From assembly GCF_000429045.1 (NCBI RefSeq), contig NZ_AUBC01000010.1:62001-126000 (forward strand): 64,000 nucleotides of DNA. Reading direction: 5' to 3'. Of the stretch, positions 8,917 to 17,330 are shown one piece after another. Under the pieces are notes generated by a model that saw only the letters and a program-made list of their open reading frames with translations, ran no database searches and was not told where the DNA came from. Within the stretch, counting starts at the first letter, position 1. The number at the start of each line of letters is the position of its first letter. The position numbers and the translations under genes were made by a program. The stretch comes from Salinarimonas rosea DSM 21201 (GTDB lineage Bacteria > Pseudomonadota > Alphaproteobacteria > Rhizobiales > Beijerinckiaceae).

Positions 8917-9558
8917 TCACGCGGCGTCGGAACGCGCCATCTGTCGACCCGCCTCGAGCACGGGGCCGGTGATGCCGCTCGCCTTGCGCAGGGCGGCCTC
9001 CATCTCGTCGCCGATCTCGAAGAGCGCGGCGAAGGCGATCGTCTTGCCGATGCGGATCGGGCTCGAGATCGGCTCGCCGCGGCAATCCGCACGGCGCAGG
9101 ACGCGCGCGATGAAGGCGTCGTACACCGTGACGATGTGCGATAGGCCGAGCTCGCGACCGAGCTCGTTCATGCCCAGGATGAGCTCTGCAGTGGGGCGGC
9201 TCAACCGATTGCGGGTCAGCTCGACGTCCGCGTCCGGGTCGATCGAGAACCGGCTCGACTCCCAGATCAGCGGGCTCTCGACGCGGGCCCCGTCCGGCAG
9301 CAGCTCTGGGAATACGTCGTTGAGCATGTTGCATCCGATTGTGGGAAGCAGCCGAATGCTCCCCAGGATGCGCTCCTCATCGTCGACGCAGATCAGGTAG
9401 ACGCAGTCGAGCGCATCGAACCCGTCGACTTCCCAGTCGCGAATGATCGAGACATCCCAGCCGAGGCGATCGTGAAAGACCTTCTTGCGGATGCGATGCA
9501 TCGCATCGATCTCTCGGGGAAACTGCCCTCGCTGGTGGCTCTGGATGACGCGGATCAT
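8917..9558 (-). CDS. luxI: Acyl-homoserine-lactone synthase, LuxI family
   Basis: A 213-residue autoinducer synthase that makes an N-acyl-homoserine lactone from SAM and an acyl donor. The invariant LuxI residues sit at their canonical positions: Arg24 and Phe28 in RIRKKVF, Trp34 in LGWD, Asp45 and Asp48 in VDGFD, Arg69 in GSIRLLP, Phe in DVFPEL, and Glu and Arg in IWESSRF. Acyl specificity cannot be read. ATG 9558 follows a GGGAGA ribosome site and gives the right N-terminus; upstream in-frame codons would extend it by 17 residues. A perfect lux box lies 68 bp upstream, so autoinduction is expected. The gene is followed by small paralog A and preceded by luxR1. Confidence 0.95.
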   Translation of the reverse strand: MIRVIQSHQRGQFPREIDAMHRIRKKVFHDRLGWDVSIIRDWEVDGFDALDCVYLICVDDEERILGSIRLLPTIGCNMLNDVFPELLPDGARVESPLIWESSRFSIDPDADVELTRNRLSRPTAELILGMNELGRELGLSHIVTVYDAFIARVLRRADCRGEPISSPIRIGKTIAFAALFEIGDEMEAALRKASGITGPVLEAGRQMARSDAA

Positions 9559-9625
9559 TAGGTTTCTCCCGTCGATTGTGGGACACAGCCAACGGAAAGA
9601 AACTTGCATGAAGAACTAGGAAAGA

Positions 9626-9645
9626 ACCTGTCGGAAAAGACAGGT
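9626..9645 (-). promoter_or_regulatory. lux box upstream of luxI
   Basis: The 20-bp perfect palindrome ACCTGTCTTTTCCGACAGGT (minus-strand reading) lies between luxR1 and luxI. Its outer half-sites ACCTGT and ACAGGT are identical to those of the Vibrio fischeri lux box. The centre is 77 bp from the luxI ATG, so a promoter with the box near -42 would start about 35 nt before the ATG. It begins 8 nt after the luxR1 stop codon. It could double as a terminator hairpin for luxR1 (7-bp stem, followed by TCTTTCC). Confidence 0.85.
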
Positions 9646-9652
9646 AAACTAG

Positions 9653-10399
9653 CTAGGGTAGCGGGATAACGCCATAAGAAATTGCTTTCGAAACGGCATG
9701 CGTCGTAGAGAGGGCATTGAGCTTCGAACGTGCATTCTCCAGATGAAACCTCACGGTTCGCTCGCTCAATCCCAGGATGGTCGACGTATCCCATATCGTC
9801 TTGCCGGCGGCCGACCAGCGGAGGCACTCCTTTTCTCGTTCCGACAGCTTGCCGGCGTAATCGTTCTGCTCGATCTTCTCCACTTGCAAGGCCCACGAGT
9901 GGAAGTAGTAGGAAATGACCATGAACTCCTTGATGAGCATCCTTTTCAGCGACGGCCAGTTCCTGGCCGGAACGTCCGCATTGATAGAGAACAGCGCGAA
10001 CTCGCCGTAGCGGCCACGGATCGGGAACGACAGCCCTTGCATGCCGACGTCGAATTCCTGCGCCTCGCCGAAGACCTTGCGGATGGTCGAGCGCGTGCGG
10101 TCGATCTCGGTCCAGTCGATCGGTAGGACCCCGCCCAGCCCGGCGCTGACCACGGGGTCGATGTTGACGTAGTCGCTCTGCTCGTAGTGCCGCTGCCATT
10201 CCGGAGAATACGTCACCGCGACGAGCGGCATGCGCCGCCGCTCCGAGGGGATGTTCAGGCCGAGGTACGCCACGTGCTTGAGGTCGTAGCGATGCAGGTT
10301 CTCGCGCAGAACCGCATGGCCTTCCTCCAGCTTCGCCGCGGTGCTGATCCGGTCGATGATCTCGAAGGAGAGTTGGCTGTCGGGGGAGAGAGTTCTCAT
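9653..10399 (-). CDS. LuxR-family quorum-sensing regulator (luxR1)
   Basis: A 248-residue acyl-HSL-responsive transcription factor, the usual length. The N-terminal autoinducer-binding domain has the conserved ligand-pocket residues: Trp and Tyr in EWQRHYEQSDY, DP in NIDPVV, Trp in PIDW. The C-terminal GerE helix-turn-helix runs from LSEREKECLRWSAAGKT to LGLSERTVRFHLENARSKL. ATG 10399 matches family length; an in-frame start 108 bp upstream would add an Arg/Ala-rich tail. It is directly upstream of the lux box and luxI, so it is the natural cognate receptor and probable activator of luxI. Confidence 0.93.
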   Translation of the reverse strand: MRTLSPDSQLSFEIIDRISTAAKLEEGHAVLRENLHRYDLKHVAYLGLNIPSERRRMPLVAVTYSPEWQRHYEQSDYVNIDPVVSAGLGGVLPIDWTEIDRTRSTIRKVFGEAQEFDVGMQGLSFPIRGRYGEFALFSINADVPARNWPSLKRMLIKEFMVISYYFHSWALQVEKIEQNDYAGKLSEREKECLRWSAAGKTIWDTSTILGLSERTVRFHLENARSKLNALSTTHAVSKAISYGVIPLP

Positions 10400-10475
10400 C
10401 GAATCGATCTCGCGACGCCTCCGGGCTCCGGCGCGGCGCGCGCAGGCTCCCGCGCGCCCGAAACCGAGCCTCTGC

Positions 10476-10504
10476 AATATGTACCAATCGCCCAGGAGAG
10501 GCAA
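10476..10504 (-). promoter_or_regulatory. Candidate sigma-70-type promoter for luxR1
   Basis: On the minus strand, TTGCCT (10499-10504) and CATATT (10476-10481) are separated by exactly 17 bp, giving a start about 70 nt before the luxR1 ATG. A degenerate lux-box-like stretch (an ACCTGA half-site at 10523-10528) lies about 60 bp upstream of the predicted start. Pattern match only. Confidence 0.4.
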
Positions 10505-10572
10505 CACCCCGGGTTTCGTTCGACCTGAGAGGATCGTGTCCCATTCTCATATCGGCTGAGTGTACGAGGACT

Positions 10573-10794
10573 TCAGATCGACTTCTTATTGCTGAGAATT
10601 GTCACAATTAGATCAAACGCGAGCTTCCGGTCCTTCTCATCCATCATGACCGCAAGCTCGAATATGTCCTCTACCAGCGGCTCTTCCAGCAATTTAAGGT
10701 ACCTTGCATCTTGTTCATCCATCATCATGCGATGCGACGGTCCGTCACCGCCGGATTGATGTCGATCGCGATCGGCGTCGTTCTCGTTCCGCAT
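10573..10794 (-). CDS. 73-residue ORF between the luxR genes (small paralog B)
   Basis: A second member of the small family seen at 8671-8892. With the start at ATG 10794, which has a GAGG ribosome site at proper spacing, it is 73 residues, the same length as paralog A. Conserved core: EPLVEDIFELAVMM then DRKLAFDLIVTILSNKK. The N-terminus is highly charged (Asn/Asp/Arg/His rich) and carries a run of three Met, so translation could alternatively begin at 10728. Codon use is less GC-biased than in neighbours, for example an AT-rich 3' end. It lies 101 bp after luxR2 and about 170 bp before luxR1. Function unknown; position suggests a quorum-sensing accessory protein. Confidence 0.72.
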   Translation of the reverse strand: MRNENDADRDRHQSGGDGPSHRMMMDEQDARYLKLLEEPLVEDIFELAVMMDEKDRKLAFDLIVTILSNKKSI

Positions 10795-10894
10795 TCCAGC
10801 CTCGTCGACCTCCTGGAGCATCGTCCCGTGCCCGGGTCCGGGAGACGCGGTTTCCCACCGCCACTATGTGTCAGCTCAAGGACGCATATAATCG

Positions 10895-11653
10895 TCAGAA
10901 ATTACGATGTGCGGGGCCGAGGAGGTCACGCAGGATTGCGGTGGCGACGGCCGCGGTCTTGTTCGGAGCATCGAGCTTACGGCACGCGCTCGTCATGTGC
11001 GTCGTCACCGTCCGTTCGGAGATGCCCAGCTCCGCAGCCGCAGCCCCAGCAGAGAGGCCGCGCGCCGCGAGGTATAAAACGTCTCGCTCGCGCCGCGTCA
11101 GGTGCGACGGAGCGCTCCGATGTGCGCGCGACGCCATTTCGCGGCATCGGTCGAAGACCCCACGGGCCACGACGTCGATGACGGGGCGAACCCGTGGACC
11201 GATGTCGAGCCACGCTCCGCTGACCGACACGCACCCTTCGAGTCCGCGCCTGCCGTGGATCGGCACGCACAATCCTTCGGTCATGCCGTGGCGGCCTGCC
11301 GCCGCCATCACTTCCGCGGATCGGGCGTTAGGCGGAAGCTCCCGCTCCGCCTCTGTCCAGGCGAAGGACCGCTTTGTTCGCGTGCACAGCCGCAGGACTG
11401 GATCATGCCGCCCGTACTCATGTTCGACGTAGGTCCGAAGCCAGTCCTTGGGGAGCTTCTGCAGGAGCATTGCGTCCGTACCGAGCGAACCGGCCCGCTC
11501 GAATGTGGCGACCACGATGTTCTCCACTCCGAAGCGCCCGAGTGCCACCCCCAGCTCGAATAGCAGGGCCCCCGGCTCGTCCGCTTTCGACAGGACGGCC
11601 AGCATGGCGCGGGCATCGCTCGCGAGGTCGCCGTTGTTGAGATGCGCGCTCAT
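10895..11653 (-). CDS. Second LuxR-family regulator (luxR2)
   Basis: A 252-residue LuxR-type protein. The autoinducer-domain hallmarks are present: Trp and Tyr in DWLRTYVEHEYGRHDPVLRL, the DP pair, and Trp in SFAWTEAE. The GerE helix-turn-helix is LTRRERDVLYLAARGLSAGAAAAELGISERTVTTHMTSACRKL. It is only distantly similar to luxR1. No second luxI is nearby, so it is either a co-regulator of the same signal, an antagonist, or a solo receptor. The start at ATG 11653 gives the usual length. It is followed by small paralog B in the same orientation. Confidence 0.92.
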   Translation of the reverse strand: MSAHLNNGDLASDARAMLAVLSKADEPGALLFELGVALGRFGVENIVVATFERAGSLGTDAMLLQKLPKDWLRTYVEHEYGRHDPVLRLCTRTKRSFAWTEAERELPPNARSAEVMAAAGRHGMTEGLCVPIHGRRGLEGCVSVSGAWLDIGPRVRPVIDVVARGVFDRCREMASRAHRSAPSHLTRRERDVLYLAARGLSAGAAAAELGISERTVTTHMTSACRKLDAPNKTAAVATAILRDLLGPAHRNF

Positions 11654-11754
11654 TGCCAGCCCGCTTCCGGTAATATGAGCATCGGGACAAAAGCAACCAT
11701 AGCCCACCGCGCGGCGCGAGACAAACGAACGGCTCGCCTCGCTCGCACGCAGAC

Positions 11755-13293
11755 CTATGCGGCAACTCTGCGGCGGTCGAGGTGCGAGCGGTAGGAGAGC
11801 GCCTCGGCCACGTGCACGCGCCCGACCCGGCTCGTGCCGTCGAGATCGGCGAGCGTGCGGGCGACGCGCAGGACGCGGTGGTAGCCGCGCGCGGAGAGCT
11901 TCATCGCCTCCGATGCGTCGCGCACCAGGGCGAGCCCCTGCGCGTCCGGCGCCGCGACCTGCTCGAGCACGGCCGCGGGGCAGGCGGCGTTCGTCGTGCT
12001 GGCGGGCAGGCCGAGCGCGGCATAGCGCCCGCTCTGCACGGCGCGCGCGGCGGCGACCCGGCGCGCCACCTCGGCCGAGCCCTCCGCCGGCGGCGGGAGG
12101 ATCAGGTCCGCCGCGCGCACGGCCGGCACCTCGATCGTGAGGTCGATGCGATCGAGCAAGGGGCCGGAGAGGCGCGCCTGGTACTGCGCCATGCAGCGCT
12201 CGTTTTGCCCGCGCCGGCAGGCGAAGCCGGGCTCCGTCGCCTGGCCGCAGCGGCAGGGGTTCATCGCCGCCACCAGCTGGAAGCGCGCGGGATAGGTGCA
12301 GCGCGCGTTGGCGCGCGCGATCATCACCTCGCCGGTCTCCATCGGCTGGCGCAGGCTGTCGAGCGTCTGTGGCTGGAATTCCGGCAGCTCGTCGAGGAAC
12401 AGCACGCCGCGATGGGCGAGCGAGATCTCGCCCGGGCGCGCCGTCACGCCCCCGCCCACCAGCGCCGCCGTCGAGGCGGAATGGTGCGGGGCGCGGAACG
12501 GACGCCGGTCGGAAAGCTGGCCCTCCTCGATCAGCCCGGCGACGGAATGCACCATCGAGACCTCGAGCAGCTCGCGGGGCGAGAGCGCGGGCAGGATCGA
12601 GGGCAGGCGCTGGGCGAGCATGGACTTGCCCGCGCCCGGCGGGCCGGACATGAGCAGGTTGTGGCCGCCGGCGGCCGCGATCTCGAGGGCGCGCTTGGCG
12701 TTCTCCTGGCCCTTGATCTCGGCGAGGTCCGGCAGCGCGCCGCCGCGCAGGGCGACCGCGGGCTCCGGCCGCGAGAGGACCTGCGTGCCCTTGAAGTGGT
12801 TGGCGAGCTGGACGAGGTTCTCCGGCGCGATCACCGCCATCTCCTCCGACGCCCAGGCCGCCTCCGGGCCGCAGGCGCGGGGGCAGATCAGCCCCTGGCC
12901 GCGCCCGTGCGCGGCGATCGCGGCGGGCAGCACGCCCGCCACCGGCGTGATCGAGCCGTCGAGCGCGAGCTCGCCCAGCACGGTGAAGCCGTCGAGCGCG
13001 TCCGAGGGAATCGCGCCGAGCGCCGCCATCAGCCCGAGCGCGATCGGCAGGTCGTAGTGGCTGCCCTCCTTGGGCGTGTCCGCCGGCGCGAGGTTGACGG
13101 TGATGCGCTTCGTCGGCAGCGACAGGCCCGACGAGATCATTGCCGAGCGCACCCGCTCGCGGCTCTCGCCCACCGCCTTGTCCGGCAGGCCGACGACGTT
13201 GAACTTCACGTCGCCGGGCGCGACCTGGACCTGCACCTCCACCGCCCGCGCCTCGACGCCCTCGAACGAGACGGTTGAGACGCGCGTGACCAT
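11755..13293 (-). CDS. comM: YifB/ComM-family Mg-chelatase-like AAA+ ATPase
   Basis: A 512-residue ComM/YifB protein. The N-terminal Lon-protease-like fold (MVTRVSTVSFEGVEARAVEVQVQ, LPDKAVGESRERVRSA, VLGELALDGSI) is followed by the AAA+ module with Walker A GPPGAGKSMLAQRLPSILP, Walker B GVLFLDELPEF, and a C-terminal helical domain containing LSARGYHRVLRVARTLADLDG. ComM is a hexameric branch-migration helicase that promotes integration of DNA during natural transformation. A CxCGxxxxxxxxCxxG cysteine cluster (NPCRCGQ, ACRRGQ) typical of the family is visible. The ATG has GAGG upstream. It stands alone; other competence genes are not in the window. Confidence 0.93.
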   Translation of the reverse strand: MVTRVSTVSFEGVEARAVEVQVQVAPGDVKFNVVGLPDKAVGESRERVRSAMISSGLSLPTKRITVNLAPADTPKEGSHYDLPIALGLMAALGAIPSDALDGFTVLGELALDGSITPVAGVLPAAIAAHGRGQGLICPRACGPEAAWASEEMAVIAPENLVQLANHFKGTQVLSRPEPAVALRGGALPDLAEIKGQENAKRALEIAAAGGHNLLMSGPPGAGKSMLAQRLPSILPALSPRELLEVSMVHSVAGLIEEGQLSDRRPFRAPHHSASTAALVGGGVTARPGEISLAHRGVLFLDELPEFQPQTLDSLRQPMETGEVMIARANARCTYPARFQLVAAMNPCRCGQATEPGFACRRGQNERCMAQYQARLSGPLLDRIDLTIEVPAVRAADLILPPPAEGSAEVARRVAAARAVQSGRYAALGLPASTTNAACPAAVLEQVAAPDAQGLALVRDASEAMKLSARGYHRVLRVARTLADLDGTSRVGRVHVAEALSYRSHLDRRRVAA

Positions 13294-13420
13294 GGGAGAC
13301 CTCGACGGCTCGGGAACGGAGCGCGATCAAGGTTGCATATGGGGTGCCGGATGACAAGCGGAGAGGTTCGTCTCGACACCCCTCCGCAACCTCTGCGGAT
13401 CAGGCCGCTCGCGCGCTGCC

Positions 13421-15394
13421 TTACTCGGTGACGGCGCCGACGAAGCCCGCCACCGCCCGCGAAAGCTCGTCGGCGCGCTCGGAGAGATCGCGTGCGGAGC
13501 CGAGCACGGCGCCCGCCGAACGGCTCGCCGTCGTCGCCGCCTCGGTGACGCCGACGATGCCGCGGGAGACCTCGCCGGTGCCGGTGGACGCTTCCTGCAC
13601 GTTGCGCGCGATCTCCCGGGTCGCCGCGCCCTGCTGCTCGATCGCGGCGGCGATCGCCGTGGACGTAGCCGAGAGCGAGCCGATGACGCGGGCGATCTCG
13701 GCGATCGCCTCGCTGGAGCCGGCGGAGGCCGCCTGGATGCCCTGGATCTGCTGCCCGATCTCGACGGTCGCCTTGGCCGTCTGGTCGGCGAGGTTCTTCA
13801 CCTCGGCGGCGACGACGGCGAAGCCGCGCCCGGCCTCGCCGGCGCGGGCGGCCTCGATCGTGGCGTTGAGCGCGAGCAGGTTCGTCTGCTCGGCGATGGC
13901 CTGGATCATCGAGACGATGTCGCCGATGCGCTCGGCCGCCTCCGCCGTGCCGCGCACCCGCGCGACGGCCTCCTCGGCCTGGCCGGAGGCGGTGGTCGCC
14001 AGCGCGCTCGAGTCGCTCACCTGACGGCCGATCTCGGCGGTCGAGGCGGCGAGCTCCTCCGCTGCGGCGGAGACGGTGCCGACGTTGGCTGCGGCCTGCT
14101 CGGAGGCGGCGCCGACCAGGCTCGCCTGGCCGGTCGTCTGCTCGGCGGAGGCCGAGAGGTCGCGCGCGGAGGCCGTGAGGGTGCGCGCGGTGTCCGCCAC
14201 CTTGGCGACGATGCCGCCGACGCGGCTCTCGAACTCGGTCGCGAGGCCCGCGAGCAGGCGCTTGCGCTCGGCGGCGGCGTCCGCCTCCCGCGCCTTGGCC
14301 TGCGCCTCCATCTCGGCATTGCGCGCGAGGACGGCCTTGAAGAGGGCGAGCGCGCGCGCCATCGCGCCGATCTCGTCGCGGCGGTCCTCGCCGGTGACGG
14401 CGACGGCGCCGTCGCCCTCCGCGAGCCGCGTCAGCGTGCCGGCCAGCGCCACGAGCGGCCGGGAGATCGAGCGCCCGACGATCCAGGACGCCGCGAGCAG
14501 GATCGCGAAGATCACGCCCAGCGCGATCCACACCGTGCGCTCCACCGACACCTGCCGCGCCGTGAGCGCGGCCCGCCCCTGCGCCGTGCGGCTCGCGATC
14601 GTCTCGAGCACGCTCGCGACTTGCGGCTCCATCTCCGCATAGACCGCCGCGAGGGCCGCCACCTGCTCGGCCTTGGCCGCGCTCGTCGCCGCGAAGGCGT
14701 CGAAGGCGGCGCCGTAGGCGTCCATGCGCTCGGTGATGGTGCGCTGGCCCTCGGCCGCGATCGCGGCGCGCCCGGCCAGGAGGGCGGCGAACTCGCCGCG
14801 GCGGGCGACATGCCGCTCGACGTACTTCGCGTCGGCGCGCATCATGAAGTCCTTCTCGTGCCGACGCATCATCAGCATCAGCACCGCCAGCTCGGCGTCC
14901 TCGTAGGTCCCGAGCGTCTCCTCGACGGTGTGCACGGCCGCGCGCAGCGCGCCCTCGAGGCCTTCGCTCTCGTCGAAGCCCAGGAGCCGCTCGGACGCGA
15001 CGATGTCGCCGAAGCGCACGGCGTAGGCGTCGAGCCGCGTCCCGAGCGCGCCGAGGGCGCTCGCGAGCGCCTGGTCCGTGCCGGCGAGGCCGGTCTCGAG
15101 GCTGGCGAGGCTCGCACGGGCGGTCTCCAGCGTCCGCGCGTGCTGGGTCACGAGCGCGTCGCTCGGCGTCATCAGGAAGCGCGTCTCGGCGAGGCGCGCG
15201 TCGACGAGCGCGCTCGACAGCCGATCGGCCGCCTCACCGCGTGCCGCCAGGCGCTCGAGCTCCTCGACGCCCGCGCCGATCTCGCGCAGGCCGTTGACGA
15301 AAACCAGCATCGCACAGAGGAAGCCGATAATGCCGAGCGCGCTGAGAAGCCCGACCTGCTGACCGATCCTGAACCGTGACAAGAACCCCGACAT
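13421..15394 (-). CDS. Methyl-accepting chemotaxis protein
   Basis: A 657-residue transmembrane chemoreceptor. TM1 (about residues 10-32), a periplasmic all-helical sensor of about 250 residues containing [14 protein letters not shown] (typical of HBM-type bimodular four-helix sensors), TM2 ([21 protein letters not shown]), a HAMP domain, and a signalling domain whose hairpin tip is [37 protein letters not shown]. No CheR/CheB-tethering pentapeptide is seen at the C-terminus. It transmits ligand binding to CheA/CheW. No che genes are adjacent. ATG 15394 follows a GGAGGTCGGG ribosome site. The HBM-like sensor suggests small organic acids as ligands, but that is a family-level guess. Confidence 0.93.
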   Translation of the reverse strand: MSGFLSRFRIGQQVGLLSALGIIGFLCAMLVFVNGLREIGAGVEELERLAARGEAADRLSSALVDARLAETRFLMTPSDALVTQHARTLETARASLASLETGLAGTDQALASALGALGTRLDAYAVRFGDIVASERLLGFDESEGLEGALRAAVHTVEETLGTYEDAELAVLMLMMRRHEKDFMMRADAKYVERHVARRGEFAALLAGRAAIAAEGQRTITERMDAYGAAFDAFAATSAAKAEQVAALAAVYAEMEPQVASVLETIASRTAQGRAALTARQVSVERTVWIALGVIFAILLAASWIVGRSISRPLVALAGTLTRLAEGDGAVAVTGEDRRDEIGAMARALALFKAVLARNAEMEAQAKAREADAAAERKRLLAGLATEFESRVGGIVAKVADTARTLTASARDLSASAEQTTGQASLVGAASEQAAANVGTVSAAAEELAASTAEIGRQVSDSSALATTASGQAEEAVARVRGTAEAAERIGDIVSMIQAIAEQTNLLALNATIEAARAGEAGRGFAVVAAEVKNLADQTAKATVEIGQQIQGIQAASAGSSEAIAEIARVIGSLSATSTAIAAAIEQQGAATREIARNVQEASTGTGEVSRGIVGVTEAATTASRSAGAVLGSARDLSERADELSRAVAGFVGAVTE

Positions 15395-15586
15395 CCCGAC
15401 CTCCGCGCGCGACACACTCGTCGCTCGGGAGATGCATGAGCCTGATGGCGTAAATAATGGGCTAATTCGCACCGAGTTCTTGTGTAATTGGTCGGATTCG
15501 ACAACCCGATTACATCAGAAGTGGATGCATCGCCATCGTACCGTGCGAAACGCGGAGCGGCTTGCCGCGGGTTCGGCGAATCGACG

Positions 15587-16204
15587 CTACGTAATTGTCC
15601 TGCCTTCCTCTCCGCGAACCAGGCTCCCGAGCCGCGCGAGCGTCGCCTCGGCGGCGCGGTCGGGCGGGAAGACGGGGTAGTGCACGTCGCGGATCACGCC
15701 GCCGGCGCAGATCAGCGTGACGCGGCGCAGGACGCGGCGGCCGGCGACCGGGACGTCGTGGAGCGGCAGGTCGAGGGCGCGCTGGAAGGCGAACGCCTCG
15801 TCGGAGAGGAGCGGGAACGGCAGGTGCAGGCGCGCGACCTCGCCCGCGAGGTAGCCCGGCGACTGCGTCGCGAGGCCGAAGACGCGGGCGCCGAGCGCCG
15901 CGAGCTCGGCGGCGTGGTCGCGGAACGAGCAGCTCTGCGGCGAGCAGCCGCGGGCACCGGGAATCAGGTCCCAGCCGTCGGGCAGGATCGAATCGTCCTC
16001 CCCCGAGATCGGGTAGCAGTAGACGACGCTCCAGCCGGGAAGCCGGGCGAGCACGACGTCCTCCCCGTGCGAGCCGCAAAGCGCGATCGCCGGCAGGGGG
16101 CGGCCCGGAAGATGCGCGCAGGCGCCGTCGTCCACGGGCTCGGGCAGGCCGGGCGGAAGCACGGGGCGCGGGGGCTCGGGGTCGGAGGCACTGTGGACGG
16201 TCAT
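15587..16204 (-). CDS. PrxQ/BCP-like peroxiredoxin
   Basis: A 205-residue thioredoxin-fold peroxidase. The active-site region reads GARGCSPQSCSFRDHAAELAALGARVFGLATQS, where the first Cys is the peroxidatic residue and the second, five positions later, is the resolving Cys, the C-x4-C arrangement of atypical 2-Cys PrxQ/BCP enzymes. It would reduce hydroperoxides with thioredoxin in the cytoplasm. A longer than usual N-terminus of about 60 residues precedes the fold. ATG 16204 is chosen; an in-frame start 39 bp upstream is possible. It is divergent from the GNAT gene at 16442 across about 240 bp in which I see no clear promoter elements. Confidence 0.85.
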   Translation of the reverse strand: MTVHSASDPEPPRPVLPPGLPEPVDDGACAHLPGRPLPAIALCGSHGEDVVLARLPGWSVVYCYPISGEDDSILPDGWDLIPGARGCSPQSCSFRDHAAELAALGARVFGLATQSPGYLAGEVARLHLPFPLLSDEAFAFQRALDLPLHDVPVAGRRVLRRVTLICAGGVIRDVHYPVFPPDRAAEATLARLGSLVRGEEGRTIT

Positions 16205-16441
16205 GGCTCGCCGATGCTCCCGGGGAGGTCGAATCGGCTGCATGTTAGTTCGTCGGAAGACGGTTGAGCCATGTCTGAGTTGCGTGCCACCCGTGGTCGG
16301 CAGGCCGGTGGTCGGGCTCCCGGATCGCCCGGGTTCATGGCGCGGCGCCTGTGGCGCGCGGGCGACAGCCGTCGCGCGCGCGGGGTGCTACGGGAGATCG
16401 CTCGCGTCGCCCTCGTTCGCCGTCACCTCCGGAGCCGCCCC

Positions 16442-16864
16442 GTGCCGACGATCCGCCCCGCCCGTGCCGAGGACCTGCCCCGCATCGCCGAGATCCGCCT
16501 CGGCGTCTCGGAGAACCGCCTCGCGGACCCGACCGCGATCAGCGACCAGGAAGTGTTCTGGTACCTGAACGAGGGGATCTTCCTCGCCAGCGCGGACGGC
16601 GACGGCACGCTCCAGGGTTTCGCCTGCGCGAGCCCGCTCAACGGCTACGTCTGGGCCATGTTCGTGATCGACCCGGCTCAGGGGCGCGGCCACGGCACGG
16701 CGCTGCACGAGGCGCTGATGGCCGCCCTGAAGCAGGCCGGCCACGCCCAGGCCTGGCTCGCCACGGGCCAGGGCACGAAGGCGATCGGCTTCTACCAGCG
16801 CCGCGGCTGGCGGATGACGGGCGTCGGGCTCGATCGGCAGGCGGTGCTGGTGCGCGCGCTCTGA
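16442..16864 (+). CDS. GNAT-family N-acetyltransferase
   Basis: A 140-residue acetyltransferase. The acetyl-CoA binding motif A is MFVIDPAQGRGHGTALHEALM (Q/RxxGxG/A form), followed by the motif B region KAIGFYQRRGWRMTG. GTG 16442 with CGGAG upstream starts exactly at the family-typical VPTIRPARAEDLPRIAEIR; an in-frame ATG at 16271 would add an Arg-rich, probably untranslated leader. The acceptor substrate is unknown. It is convergent with another GNAT gene 13 bp away, but the two are not close in sequence. Confidence 0.85.
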   Translation: MPTIRPARAEDLPRIAEIRLGVSENRLADPTAISDQEVFWYLNEGIFLASADGDGTLQGFACASPLNGYVWAMFVIDPAQGRGHGTALHEALMAALKQAGHAQAWLATGQGTKAIGFYQRRGWRMTGVGLDRQAVLVRAL

Positions 16865-16877
16865 CGCGGGTGGCGCG

Positions 16878-17330
16878 TCAGGTCGGCACCTTCTCCATCC
16901 ACACCCGCCGCATCGGCGGCTCGCCCGTCTCGTGGGTCGTGCGATAGCCGTGGCGGGCGTACAGCGCGATGTTCCCCGTCATCAGCGCGTTGGTGTAGAG
17001 CCGCAGCCGCGCGAGGCCGTGCCGGCGGGCCTCGTCCTCGGCGAAGGCGAGGAGAACGCGGCCGAGACCGGTGCCGCGCAGGTCCGGGCGCACCGCGATC
17101 GTCTCGACGAGGAGCGCGTCGGGCTGAGGCACGAGCCGCGCGACGGCGGCGAGGGCGCCAGCGTCGTCGTCGAGCACCGAGACCTCGCCCGCGGCGACGC
17201 AGGCCGGCCAGTCGTGGCCCATCGGCCGTGGCTCGCGCCCCAGAGTCGGCACGTGCACGGCGAAGGCGGCGCGCACGAGCGCGCGTACGGCCTCGCCTTC
17301 GTGGGGGAGGGCGCGGCGCATCGCCGTCAC
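16878..17330 (-). CDS. GNAT-family N-acetyltransferase, coupled to mutS
   Basis: A 150-residue acetyltransferase. Motif A is [31 protein letters not shown], followed by [26 protein letters not shown] with the conserved Asn and Tyr. It begins at GTG 17330, whose last three bases plus the next base form the mutS stop codon (GTGA overlap), with GGAGGGAGCG upstream, so it is translationally coupled to mutS. Substrate unknown. An association with mismatch repair is not expected from the family; co-expression may be incidental. Confidence 0.85.
   Translation of the reverse strand: MTAMRRALPHEGEAVRALVRAAFAVHVPTLGREPRPMGHDWPACVAAGEVSVLDDDAGALAAVARLVPQPDALLVETIAVRPDLRGTGLGRVLLAFAEDEARRHGLARLRLYTNALMTGNIALYARHGYRTTHETGEPPMRRVWMEKVPT

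Noticed and set aside
9626-9645. Purely a luxR1 terminator
   Set aside because: The exact 20-bp length, the Vibrio-like half-sites and the place before luxI fit a lux box better; the T-run after the hairpin is short.
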